Positions 44,260-52,265 of a DNA stretch of 64,000 nucleotides are shown here, piece after piece. The position numbers and the translations under genes are program-made. Each line of letters starts with the position of its first letter. Position 1 is the first letter of the stretch. The notes beneath the pieces were generated by a model. That model ran no database searches. It worked only from the letters and a program-made list of their open reading frames with translations, and was not told the origin of the DNA. Source of the DNA: Pedobacter xixiisoli (GTDB taxonomy: Bacteria; Bacteroidota; Bacteroidia; Sphingobacteriales; Sphingobacteriaceae); assembly GCF_900215335.1 (NCBI RefSeq), contig NZ_OCMT01000003.1:851242-915241 (forward strand), in the 5' to 3' direction.

Positions 44260-44916
44260 ATGGCGTATAAGTTTGTTGATAATTACAGGGAAAAAGGAGC
44301 AAGAAAAAAACTTGTAGAAATCTTAAAAGAAAGAGGAATATCTGATGCTAAGGTGCTTCGGGCAATAGGGAAAGTGCCTCGTCATTTCTTTTTTGATGAA
44401 ACCTTCTGGAACCAAGCTTACAGAGACATTGCTTTTCCTATTGGCGATGGACAAACTATTTCGCAACCCTACACAGTAGCTTATCAAACAGAGTTATTGC
44501 ATATCCAAAAAGGCGATAAAGTACTGGAAATAGGTACGGGTTCTGGTTATCAAACTTGTGTTTTAATGGAACTAGGTGCTAATGTTTATACCATCGAGCG
44601 TCAGGAGAATTTATATGCGAGAACCATTAAGGTATTACCTGGAATGGGTTATCAAGCTAATTTCTTTTTGGGAGATGGCTCTAAAGGAATTGAAGCACAC
44701 GCACCTTACGCAAAGATTATCGTAACAGCTGGAGCTCCTTTTGTGCCAGAGATTCTGTTGAAGCAATTGAGGATTGGTGGTATTTTAGTTATTCCGGTAG
44801 GAGATGAGAAATCACAGAAGATGATTACAGTTATCCGCGTTAGCGAGAACGAATACGATAGGATAGAATTGGATACCTTTAGGTTTGTGCCACTAGTTGG
44901 CGACCAAGCTTGGTAA
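44260..44916 (+). CDS. pcm: Protein-L-isoaspartate O-methyltransferase
   Basis: 218 residues from ATG 44260; a TTG three codons earlier overlaps the promoter box and is not used. It methylates isoaspartyl residues to start their repair, using S-adenosylmethionine. Family features: KVPRHFFFDE and FPIGDGQTISQPYTVAYQTELL in the N-terminal part, SAM motif I VLEIGTGSGYQTCVLMELGA, then YTIERQENLYARTIKVL and KIIVTAGAPFVPEILLKQLRIGG. Normal length. Monocistronic, followed by a degenerate inverted repeat. Confidence 0.95.
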   Translation: MAYKFVDNYREKGARKKLVEILKERGISDAKVLRAIGKVPRHFFFDETFWNQAYRDIAFPIGDGQTISQPYTVAYQTELLHIQKGDKVLEIGTGSGYQTCVLMELGANVYTIERQENLYARTIKVLPGMGYQANFFLGDGSKGIEAHAPYAKIIVTAGAPFVPEILLKQLRIGGILVIPVGDEKSQKMITVIRVSENEYDRIELDTFRFVPLVGDQAW

Positions 44917-44927
44917 AAGGTTCCGGG

Positions 44928-44985
44928 TTTTAAATTGCGAGTTATGGGCTCCGGTCTCAAAACCCACAACTCGTAACCTATAAGT
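44928..44985. repeat. Imperfect inverted repeat between pcm and namZ
   Basis: GCGAGTTATGGG (44938-44947 and neighbours) faces CCCACAACTCG (about 44963-44973), pairing at about 11 of 12 positions. It sits between convergent genes and could end transcription on both sides. Same degenerate-word style as other intergenic regions. Confidence 0.55.
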
Positions 44986-44986
44986 T

Positions 44987-46234
44987 TTAAGGGTATAGCA
45001 AATATTTCTTTCTCATTTCTTTGTACTTGCTTAATCCAGGTTCCCAGCTAGCTCTAATTTCAGCTTCGCTTTTACCTGCGATAATCTGCTTCCTGAAATC
45101 GGCAACGCCAATTAATCTCTCGATAGGTAGCAGTTGATTGCTCAATTTCGAATCAAAGAAAGTTTCTTTTTTAGGTGATGCCTTGTACAGCTCCACTACC
45201 CATTGGATATTGATTTGTCTGGTTTTTCTAAAGACAGAAGTGTCGTAATTTCTTAAATCGATGCCATAACAAACCTGATCTTTAAAAAGCGGAGTTTCTG
45301 CCATGCCTTTTATTCCGGTAGGTTTAAAAGAGAATTCGTAAATACCTTTATAGTAGAGAGCGCCTAAAACGGTAAATGGGAATTTAGTCCCTCTTCCCAA
45401 GTTTGCGTAAATGCCTTCGAATAAACAAGTACTTGGATATAATAAGATAGACTGTGCTGTGTTTAAATTTGGGGATGGAGGAACAGGCAGCTCATAAGGC
45501 ATGTCGTGATGGTAATTTGCATTTTTAATTATGGTGATTTTGCATTTCAATTTATCCTTTAACCAACCTTCGCCGTTTAACATCTGCGCATACTCTCCAA
45601 CAGTTAAACCATGAGCTACTGGGATAGGCTGAATGCCAATACCAGATTTAAACTGAGGATCTAGAATTGGACCATCGATTACAAAACCATTCGGGTTCGG
45701 CCTGTCGAAAATCATCACTTCTTTTCCATTAGCTGCACAAGCCTCCATTACACGTTGTAAAGTGTTGATATAGGTGTAGAAACGAACGCCCACATCTTGG
45801 ATGTCAAAAATCATCACGTCAATATCAGCTAGGTTTTCTTTGCTAGGTGTACTTTGTTTACCATATAGCGAAACTACTTTAATGCCTGTTTTGGCATCAG
45901 TTTCATTGCCTACATGAATACCTGCACTAGCATTACCTCTAAAACCATGCTCAGGACCGAAAATCTTTACTATTTTTACACCACGTTTTAGCAAACTGTC
46001 AACAGTTGTTGTTGTACCGATGATAGAGGTTGGGTTAACTACCATTCCCACTCGTTTTCCTTTTAATAAAGGAAGGTAAAGTTCGGTTTGCTCGGCACCG
46101 GTTTTAAACTGTGTTGACACTTGATTTTGCTTGATTACTGTTTGTGTTTTTTGCGTCTTTTTGCTGCTTTGTCCGCAAGCGGTGAATGTGAAAGCAGCTA
46201 GAAAGATTTTAAAAAGTATGATTGATCTGTTCAT
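44987..46234 (-). CDS. namZ: Exo-beta-N-acetylmuramidase NamZ-like lipoprotein (DUF1343)
   Basis: 415 residues with a lipoprotein signal peptide (LAAFTFTAC, lipid Cys20). The DUF1343 core is complete: GPEHGFRG, VVSLYGKQSTP, DVMIFDIQDVGVRFYTYI and MIFDRPNPNG, then PVAHGLTVGEYAQML. The family founder NamZ of Bacillus removes terminal MurNAc from peptidoglycan fragments; the same reaction is expected here in cell-wall recycling, at the outer membrane or in the periplasm. Divergent from the LolC-type gene with about 70 bp between the starts. Confidence 0.88.
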   Translation of the reverse strand: MNRSIILFKIFLAAFTFTACGQSSKKTQKTQTVIKQNQVSTQFKTGAEQTELYLPLLKGKRVGMVVNPTSIIGTTTTVDSLLKRGVKIVKIFGPEHGFRGNASAGIHVGNETDAKTGIKVVSLYGKQSTPSKENLADIDVMIFDIQDVGVRFYTYINTLQRVMEACAANGKEVMIFDRPNPNGFVIDGPILDPQFKSGIGIQPIPVAHGLTVGEYAQMLNGEGWLKDKLKCKITIIKNANYHHDMPYELPVPPSPNLNTAQSILLYPSTCLFEGIYANLGRGTKFPFTVLGALYYKGIYEFSFKPTGIKGMAETPLFKDQVCYGIDLRNYDTSVFRKTRQINIQWVVELYKASPKKETFFDSKLSNQLLPIERLIGVADFRKQIIAGKSEAEIRASWEPGLSKYKEMRKKYLLYP

Positions 46235-46303
46235 TTTAAGTATTTGTGTGTTAAAGCGAGTTTGAAATAGCGCTTTTGCTAAGTTACCATTTATTGCAAA
46301 AAG

Positions 46304-47524
46304 TTGAATATAGAATATTTTATATCGAGTCGTATTTCTTTAAAGGCCGAAAGAACCTTTTCGAAACTTATTGTGCGTATCGCCATTGTAGGAGTAATGC
46401 TGAGTTTGGCGGTAATGATACTTTCCGTAGCAATTATTAAAGGCTTTAAAACCGAAATACAGGATAAAGTGCGAGGCTTTGTTGGCGATATACAGATTTA
46501 CCGTTATGACTTGAACGGTTCGTTTGAAAAATCGCCATTTATACCTAATGATACTACGTTAAACAATCTTAAGAACAATAAACAGATTGCCGCTTATTAT
46601 CCTTTCGCTACTAAACCTGCTATTATAGTGGCTAATGGAGAAGTTGAAGGTGTAAATTTTAAGGGGATAGATGCAACTTACAATTGGGATTACATTAACA
46701 AGCATTTGATTAGTGGAAAGGTTATCGATTTTTCTGACAGTACAAAATCTGCTCAACAGATACTGATATCTGACTTTACTGCAAAGCGATTAAGGCTGAA
46801 AACTGGCGATAGTTTCATTATGCACTTTATACAAAACCCGCCTAGAAAGAGGAAATTGAATATTGTTGGTATTTACCATATTGGTATAGAAAATTTAGAT
46901 AAAGGTTTTGTAATTGGCGACATCGGATTGATTAGGCGTTTGAATAATTGGCAGCCAAAAGAAACTGGTGGTATGGAAGTACGGATAAAGGATTTTAACC
47001 TGCTAAAACCAGTGGCTGATGATGTTTATGGCAGCTTGGAATTGAAATTACGTTCAAGGTCCGTAGAGGAAAGTACACCAGAAATATTTACTTGGTTATC
47101 TCTGTTGGATGTGAATACCAAGGTGATTTTAACGTTGATGCTGATCGTAGGTGTGATTAACATGGTAACGGCATTGCTCATCATGATTTTGGAGCGCACC
47201 AACATGATTGGTATGCTAAAAGCAATGGGCATGAAAAATAGCAGCATGATGAAAATATTCCTTTACAATGCCATTTACTTGGTGGGAATTGGTTTGTTTT
47301 TGGGCAATCTTTTAGGTTTGGGCTTGTGCTATTTGCAACAATACACCCATTGGTTTAAATTAGATCAAACGAACTATTATCTGGATTATGTACCTATCCA
47401 AGTTCACTTTGCCGATGTACTGCTACTGAATTTAGTCACGGTGCTAATTTGTACGGTGGTTTTGATTGTGCCTTCTATGTTGGTGAGCAGAATAAGTCCG
47501 CTGAAGGCGATTAGGTTTAAGTAA
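46304..47524 (+). CDS. LolC/FtsX-type ABC transporter permease
   Basis: 406 residues. Starts at TTG 46304, which gives the expected NIEYFISSRISLKAERTFSK N-terminus; no ATG fits. An N-terminal helix (about 25-50), a periplasmic MacB-like domain (about 60-270), and three helices in the C-terminal FtsX domain (VILTLMLIVGVINMVTALLIMI; LVGIGLFLGNLLGLGLC; LLNLVTVLICTVVLIVPS). This matches LolC/E permeases that release lipoproteins from the inner membrane, with an ATPase encoded elsewhere. A decayed copy of its 3' end is found at about 51858-52112. It is followed by a 20-bp perfect bidirectional terminator. Confidence 0.9.
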   Translation: MNIEYFISSRISLKAERTFSKLIVRIAIVGVMLSLAVMILSVAIIKGFKTEIQDKVRGFVGDIQIYRYDLNGSFEKSPFIPNDTTLNNLKNNKQIAAYYPFATKPAIIVANGEVEGVNFKGIDATYNWDYINKHLISGKVIDFSDSTKSAQQILISDFTAKRLRLKTGDSFIMHFIQNPPRKRKLNIVGIYHIGIENLDKGFVIGDIGLIRRLNNWQPKETGGMEVRIKDFNLLKPVADDVYGSLELKLRSRSVEESTPEIFTWLSLLDVNTKVILTLMLIVGVINMVTALLIMILERTNMIGMLKAMGMKNSSMMKIFLYNAIYLVGIGLFLGNLLGLGLCYLQQYTHWFKLDQTNYYLDYVPIQVHFADVLLLNLVTVLICTVVLIVPSMLVSRISPLKAIRFK

Positions 47525-47597
47525 AGTGCTTTTTTGTCTACTTATTGGTTCTTCAACAATAGAATAATTATAGCTTGTAATCAATTATATTTTTTGT

Positions 47598-47639
47598 AAA
47601 AGTTAATAGGGTATCCAAATGGATACCCTATTAACTTTT
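47598..47639. terminator. Bidirectional terminator, 20-bp perfect palindrome
   Basis: The arm at 47598-47617 (AAAAGTTAATAGGGTATCCA) is perfectly complementary to 47620-47639, with a 2-base loop AA. A- and T-rich ends on both sides serve the two convergent genes. Related but diverged hairpins lie at 49229-49260 and 52197-52227. Confidence 0.9.
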
Positions 47640-47666
47640 ATAGGTGATAATAATACCTAATAAAAA

Positions 47667-48968
47667 TTATCGCTTTACTACTTTGTGTACTGCAGATTGC
47701 TTTCCAGATAATTTAATAAAATAAATGCCCGAAGGAAATTTATCTGTTTTAAAAGTACAATTTGTCTGTTCTTTTTCTATTGTAACAATTGTTAAAACTT
47801 TTCCAGAAAGATCTGAAAGAACTGCCTTTTCGAAAATACCTTGTTTAAAAGTAGTATTAACTGAGCTGGTGAATGGGTTCGGGTAAACACTAGAGTTAAC
47901 TTTTACAGCTCCAAAAGAAGCACTTTGAGTACTTAGGAGAGTGGTTTTTCCGTTATAATCTACCTGTGATAATTGATAATAATTTGTGCCGATATTCGGT
48001 TTTTTATCTACCAAATTATAGGAATTGGTCTCACTAGAATTTCCTTTTCCGTCTATATTTGCGAAATTTTCGAAATTAACCCCATCCTTAGATCGTTTAA
48101 TTATAAAATGACTGTTATTTTGTTCGCCAGTAGTTTGCCAATGTAAATTTATGGCATTTGCACCAGCTGTTACATTAAATAGTTTGAAGGTAACAGGGAG
48201 TACCGCATTTTCTTCATAAGTAATAATAACAATACCGCTAGAGCCAGCTCTTGCATTTACAGAAGATGCAACTGCGGAACCTGCACCAGAACCACCATGT
48301 CCTAGATTAGCTGCAAGAACACTCCCGTTATTGTTAGAGCTGGCTGTTCCTCCTTGACCTCCGTTACCATATAAAACTGCTGAGCCTGATATACTGTTTG
48401 AAGTCCCGGAGCCACCAGTGCCACCACTTGTCTGAATTGGAGATGTACCATTACCGCCTGTAGTAGCATTACCACCACCGCCGCCGCCGCCGTTTCCGCC
48501 CTTATTTAAGGCACCACCAAAAGCATTTCCGCCACCTCTACTTTTTAAGCCACCAGTTCCGCCTTCTGCGATTATGGTTCCAAATGAAGAATTTTCACCT
48601 TTGCTGCCATCATATTCTGGGGGAGACGCTAGTCTATTTGCAGTGCCACCACTACCACCGTTCCCAACAGTTACATTAAGTGTGGTTTGTCCAGAAAAAG
48701 TGAAAGTGCCTGTTATAACTTGGCCACCTCCACCACCGCCAGCGCCACCATTATCATATGCTGCGCCACCGCCACCACCGCCACCAACTATCAAGTAGCT
48801 AACAGAAGATACTCCTGGAGGTACAGGCCAATTATTTACAGAAGTTGTAAAGGTTTCTCTAATGTAGTTAATACCACCAGACGTGAACGGTTGTTTTGTT
48901 TGCCCAAAGCAAACACTAGTTCCTAACATAAAATAGGAAATTGCGATTAATTTAAAATTGTTTCTCAT
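47667..48968 (-). CDS. Glycine-rich surface protein with T9SS sorting domain (copy 1)
   Basis: 433 residues: signal peptide (LIAISYFMLGTSVCFGQ), a glycine-rich domain (about 25-250) with repeated GGGGGG runs such as YLIVGGGGGGGAAYDNGGAGGGG and GGNGGGGGGGNATTGG, and then a Por/T9SS C-terminal half. The C-terminal half includes INLHWQTTGEQNNSHFIIKRS (an Ig-like module before the sorting domain) and the type A sorting domain (SSVYPNPFTSSVN ... SGIYFIKLSGKQS). Such proteins are exported by T9SS and anchored on the outer face. Two paralogs follow in tandem on the same strand. The function may be adhesion or matrix; not shown by sequence. Confidence 0.88.
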   Translation of the reverse strand: MRNNFKLIAISYFMLGTSVCFGQTKQPFTSGGINYIRETFTTSVNNWPVPPGVSSVSYLIVGGGGGGGAAYDNGGAGGGGGGQVITGTFTFSGQTTLNVTVGNGGSGGTANRLASPPEYDGSKGENSSFGTIIAEGGTGGLKSRGGGNAFGGALNKGGNGGGGGGGNATTGGNGTSPIQTSGGTGGSGTSNSISGSAVLYGNGGQGGTASSNNNGSVLAANLGHGGSGAGSAVASSVNARAGSSGIVIITYEENAVLPVTFKLFNVTAGANAINLHWQTTGEQNNSHFIIKRSKDGVNFENFANIDGKGNSSETNSYNLVDKKPNIGTNYYQLSQVDYNGKTTLLSTQSASFGAVKVNSSVYPNPFTSSVNTTFKQGIFEKAVLSDLSGKVLTIVTIEKEQTNCTFKTDKFPSGIYFIKLSGKQSAVHKVVKR

Positions 48969-49283
48969 AGAATCAGAATTTGTATGATGTAATTTACTAA
49001 TACTTGGAAGGTTTATTGCAAAAGTTGTTTGTAATTTGAAAAGTTTTTAGATATGATAATGCGGTTATTGCCATAGTTTATGAAAATAGTTAGATTTAAC
49101 ATCATACTATGCTAAATAGTAGTCACAGATATAAGTTCCTTTGTACTCACTTAAAGTTTTTGAACTGAGATTTTTTGTTTTTAGATGTATGATAGTATAA
49201 ATATATTACAAAATTTTAAAAATGAAAACAAATAGGGTACCCATTTGGGTACCCTATTTGATAAATAAAAGCCTAATTAAAAA
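48969..49283. other. Spacer between glycine-rich copies 1 and 2
   Basis: 315 bases. It holds the terminator of copy 2 (49229-49260), an AT-rich stretch, and upstream of copy 1 a CTTTTGC element on the minus strand (about 49015-49022) that could be its -7 box. No ORF. Confidence 0.55.
49229..49260 (-). terminator. Terminator of glycine-rich copy 2, 15-bp perfect stem
   Basis: CAAATAGGGTACCCA (49229-49243) pairs with TGGGTACCCTATTTG (49246-49260) across a 2-base loop TT. The stem sequence differs from the 47598 copy at paired positions, so base pairing has been kept by compensatory change. Confidence 0.85.
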
Positions 49284-51353
49284 TTATGGTTTTATTACTT
49301 TATGTGTTGAAGACTGCTTTCCAGATAGTTTAATGAAGTAAATTCCTGAAGTAAATTTATCAGTTTTAAAAATGCAATTGGTTTGTTCTTTTTCTATGGC
49401 AATACTCGCTAAAACTTTTCCAGAAAGATCTGAAAGGTCAGCCTTTTCGAAAATACCTTGTTCAAAATTAGCATTAACTGAGCTGTTGAATGGGTTAGGA
49501 TAAACACTCGAATTAGCAGTTTTTTTAACTTCAAATAATGCACTTTGCGTGCTAAGGATTTTTGTGTTTCCGTTATAATCTACTTGTGCCAATTGGTAGT
49601 AATTTATGCCAATGTTAGGTTTTTTGTCTGCCAAATTATAGGAATTGGTTTCGTTAGAATTTCCTTTTGCTTCTACACTAGCAAAGCTTTCAAAGTTAAT
49701 TCCATCTGTAGATCGTTTGATGGTAAAATGACTGTTGGCAGATTCGGCAGTAGTTTGCCAATGCAGGTTAATTGCATTTGCACCAGCTTTAGCGGTAAAC
49801 AGTTTAAAGCTAACGGGTAGTACCGTATCTTCTGTATAAGTAAATATAACAATGCCATCAGAGCCAGCTCTTCCGCCTAATGAAGATAGACCAGAAACAC
49901 CTGCACCAGACCCACCATGTCCTCTATTTGCCGCTGGTGTACTTCCATTATTTCCAGGTTGGTTATTACCAGTTACTGCTGTTCCTCCATTTCCTCCCAC
50001 GCTATATATAATCGACGAACCCGATAGGCTACTTGAAGTACCGCCGCCGCCATTGCCACCATTTTGTACAACAGGTGTACGTCAATTGTTACCTGGACTG
50101 GCATTGCCACCTCCTCCGCCGCCGCCATTGCCACCTCCACCTCCGCTTCCGCCTGTATTAAGGGCGCCACCGGCACTGGCACCACCACCTCTACTTCTAA
50201 TGCCACCCGTTCCTCCATTTGCAATAATGGTATCAAAATAAGAGTTTCCTCCATCAACACCGTTATATTCTTGCGGAGAGGCGTTTCTATCAGCTGCACC
50301 ACCAGCTCCAGCACTACCAACGGTTACATTTATCGTGCTTCCACTGGTAACAGAAAGAGTGCCTGTTTTAACTTGACCACCTCCGCCACCTCCAGCAGCT
50401 CCGCTATCAAATGCGCCGCCGCCGCCGCCACCGCCACCAACTACTAAGTAGTTAACAGAAGAAACATTGGACGGTACGGTCCAGTTAAATGAAGAATTTG
50501 TGTTTGTAAAAGTTAATCTAGTATAATTAACGCTGCCTTCTGTAAAATACTCAGGTTGCACTTCTATATAGGTTATAATAACTATACCTTCAGAACCTGC
50601 TCCTCCCTCAAGAGAAGATAAGCCAGAAACGCCTGCTCCATTACCACCATTACCACTGTTGGCTGGCGTAGCGCTTTGGTTGTTGCCAGGTTGGTTATTA
50701 CCAGTTACTGCTGTGCCGCCTTTTCCACCAGTACCGTATATTTTCGCGATTCCTGATAAATTACTTGAAGTACCACCGCCGCCATTGCCACCGTTTTGTA
50801 CAACAGGTGTACGTCCATTGCTACCTGGATTGGCATTGCCACCTCCACCACCGCCGCCATTGCCACCACCACCTCCGCTTCCACCTGTATTAAGGGCGCC
50901 ACCGGCACTGGCACCACCACCTCTACTTCTAATGCCACCTGTTCCGCCATTCGCAATAATGGTATCAAAAGAAGAGTCTCCTCCATTAACACCGTTATAT
51001 TCTGGTGTAGCATCGTTTCTATCAGCTGCACCACCAGCTCCAGCACTACCAACGATTACATTTATCGTGCTTCCCCCGGTAACAGAAAGAGTGCCTGTTT
51101 TAACTTGACCGCCGCCACCGCCGCCAGCCCCTCCGCTATCAAATGCGCCACCGCCACCGCCACCGCCGCCAACTACCAAGTAGTTAATGGAGGAGACATG
51201 TGCTGGCACAGTCCAATTACTTACAGAACTTGTAAAGGTTACCCTAGAGTAGATAGTGCCACCCTGCGTAAAATTTACCTTTGTTTGCCCTAAGCAAACA
51301 GTTATTCCTAAGACAAAATAGGAGATAAAAATTAATGTAAAATTGTTTTTCAT
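49284..51353 (-). pseudogene. Glycine-rich T9SS protein, copy 2, interrupted by an in-frame TGA
   Basis: A single minus-strand reading frame from ATG 51353 to the stop at 49284 (689 codons if read through) is broken only by TGA at 50084-50082. At the equivalent place in the first internal repeat the codon is GGA, so one G-to-T change explains the stop. The 5' part (423 residues) has a signal peptide and glycine-rich domain; the 3' part (from about 50081) carries the second half of the glycine-rich repeat and the T9SS sorting domain. The gene contains an internal duplication of 732 bp (244 codons). Without readthrough the product lacks its sorting domain and would not be exported by T9SS. It could be a recent pseudogene, a sequencing error, or a naturally truncated form. 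Confidence 0.8.
50082..50084 (-). other. In-frame TGA nonsense codon within glycine-rich copy 2
   Basis: On the minus strand the reading is GGT AAC AAT TGA CGT ACA. In the other repeat (50811-50820) the matching reading is GGT AGC AAT GGA CGT ACA. The frame is unchanged on both sides. Confidence 0.9.
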
Positions 51354-51857
51354 TGACTTTTAATTTAAATGTGTAGATAATAGAGAGTAATAGATGATTT
51401 TGATAATCAGTGATTTTAGTTTTTGATAATCAGTTATTTGGCAACAATGTCGGATACGCTATGAATACATAGTTTTTTAAGCTATGTAGAAGAGATTAGT
51501 AGCAAAAATAAATAATCTTGATAATGTATTACCTCAGTTAATTTTCCGTTATATTTTGCAAATACAAGCAGAATTTGAACGTTATTCTGTTGATATTTAC
51601 AACTGTAATGATTTTTAATCAAGGATATTCTTAAAAGTTTTGATTTGTTGCTTTTTTTTAAAGCATTTTAAGATTTTGCAGAAATCTAAAGTAATAAAGA
51701 ATCTATTTGAAATGAAATTTGTTGTTATTTTTTATTTATATTATTGATTATCAGTTGTTTATTTTTATTTCTGAGTAAGGGGTTCCAATTTTGACGAATA
51801 ATCAAAAATGTAATAAGTTCTAGTCTGATTAAATTAAGTCATTTGGAAATTGTTTTT

Positions 51858-52112
51858 CATGATATTCTTCGAAAGGCTTTACGAGACGCTAGTCCTTGGT
51901 TGGAATTGGTTTGTTTTTAGGTAGCATTTTAGTATTAGGACTCTGTTATTTGCAGCAGTACACACAATTTCTTAAGCTAGATTAAACTACTATTATCTGT
52001 GATCTGGATTATGTGCTTATAGAAGTTAACTTTACTACCGATGTGCTATTGCTGAATTTAGTTGCCATGCTGATTTGTATTATAGTGCTAAAAGCAATTA
52101 GGGTTACGTAGG
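51858..52112 (+). pseudogene. Decayed duplicate of the 3' end of the LolC/FtsX-type permease gene
   Basis: TTGGAATTGGTTTGTTTTTAGG (from about 51900) matches the live gene near 47282, and TGTTATTTGCAGCAGTACACACAATT, GATCTGGATTATGT and GTGCTATTGCTGAATTTAGTTGCCATGCTGATTTGTAT follow in the same order as 47325-47455. The relic ends in AAAGCAATTAGGGTTACGTAG, matching the live gene's terminal codons (AAGGCGATTAGGTTTAAGTAA). Several substitutions and short deletions break the frame, and even the downstream words (TGCTTTT...TTGTTCACTTATTG) are shared. It shows that the duplication covered the lolC end, the terminator and a glycine-rich gene. Confidence 0.82.
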
Positions 52113-52196
52113 ATGCTTTTATTTCTTGTTCACTTATTGTTACCATTAACAATGGATAAATATAACTCATGATTAATTATATTTTTCGTTAAAAAT

Positions 52197-52227
52197 AAAT
52201 AGGGTGCCCATTTAGAGCACCCTGTTT
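52197..52227 (-). terminator. Terminator of glycine-rich copy 3
   Basis: AAATAGGGTGC (52197-52207) pairs with GCACCCTGTTT (52217-52227), 11 pairs with one G-T, across a 9-base loop. It is homologous to the hairpins at 47598 and 49229 but its stem has shortened, with GGGTGC/GCACCC replacing GGGTAC/GTACCC. Confidence 0.75.
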
Positions 52228-52265
52228 GTTTTATCAGGTGATAATAATACCCAATTAAAAATTAA

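Larger units (their letters stand above)
51354..52265. other. Spacer between glycine-rich copies 2 and 3 with gene relic
   Basis: 912 bases. The left part (51354-51857) is AT-rich with no gene; ATATTCTTAAAAGTTTTGATTTG (about 51625) resembles GTATTCTTAAAAGTTTTAATTG near 53877, so the upstream regions of copies 2 and 3 are related. The right part contains the LolC-type relic (51858-52112) and the terminator hairpin of copy 3. Confidence 0.65.

Noticed and set aside
50082..50084. Recoding of TGA as glycine (as in some candidate phyla)
   Set aside because: Other genes in the window stop normally at TGA, e.g. the LytS-type kinase, and the paralogs have GGA; a point mutation is simpler.
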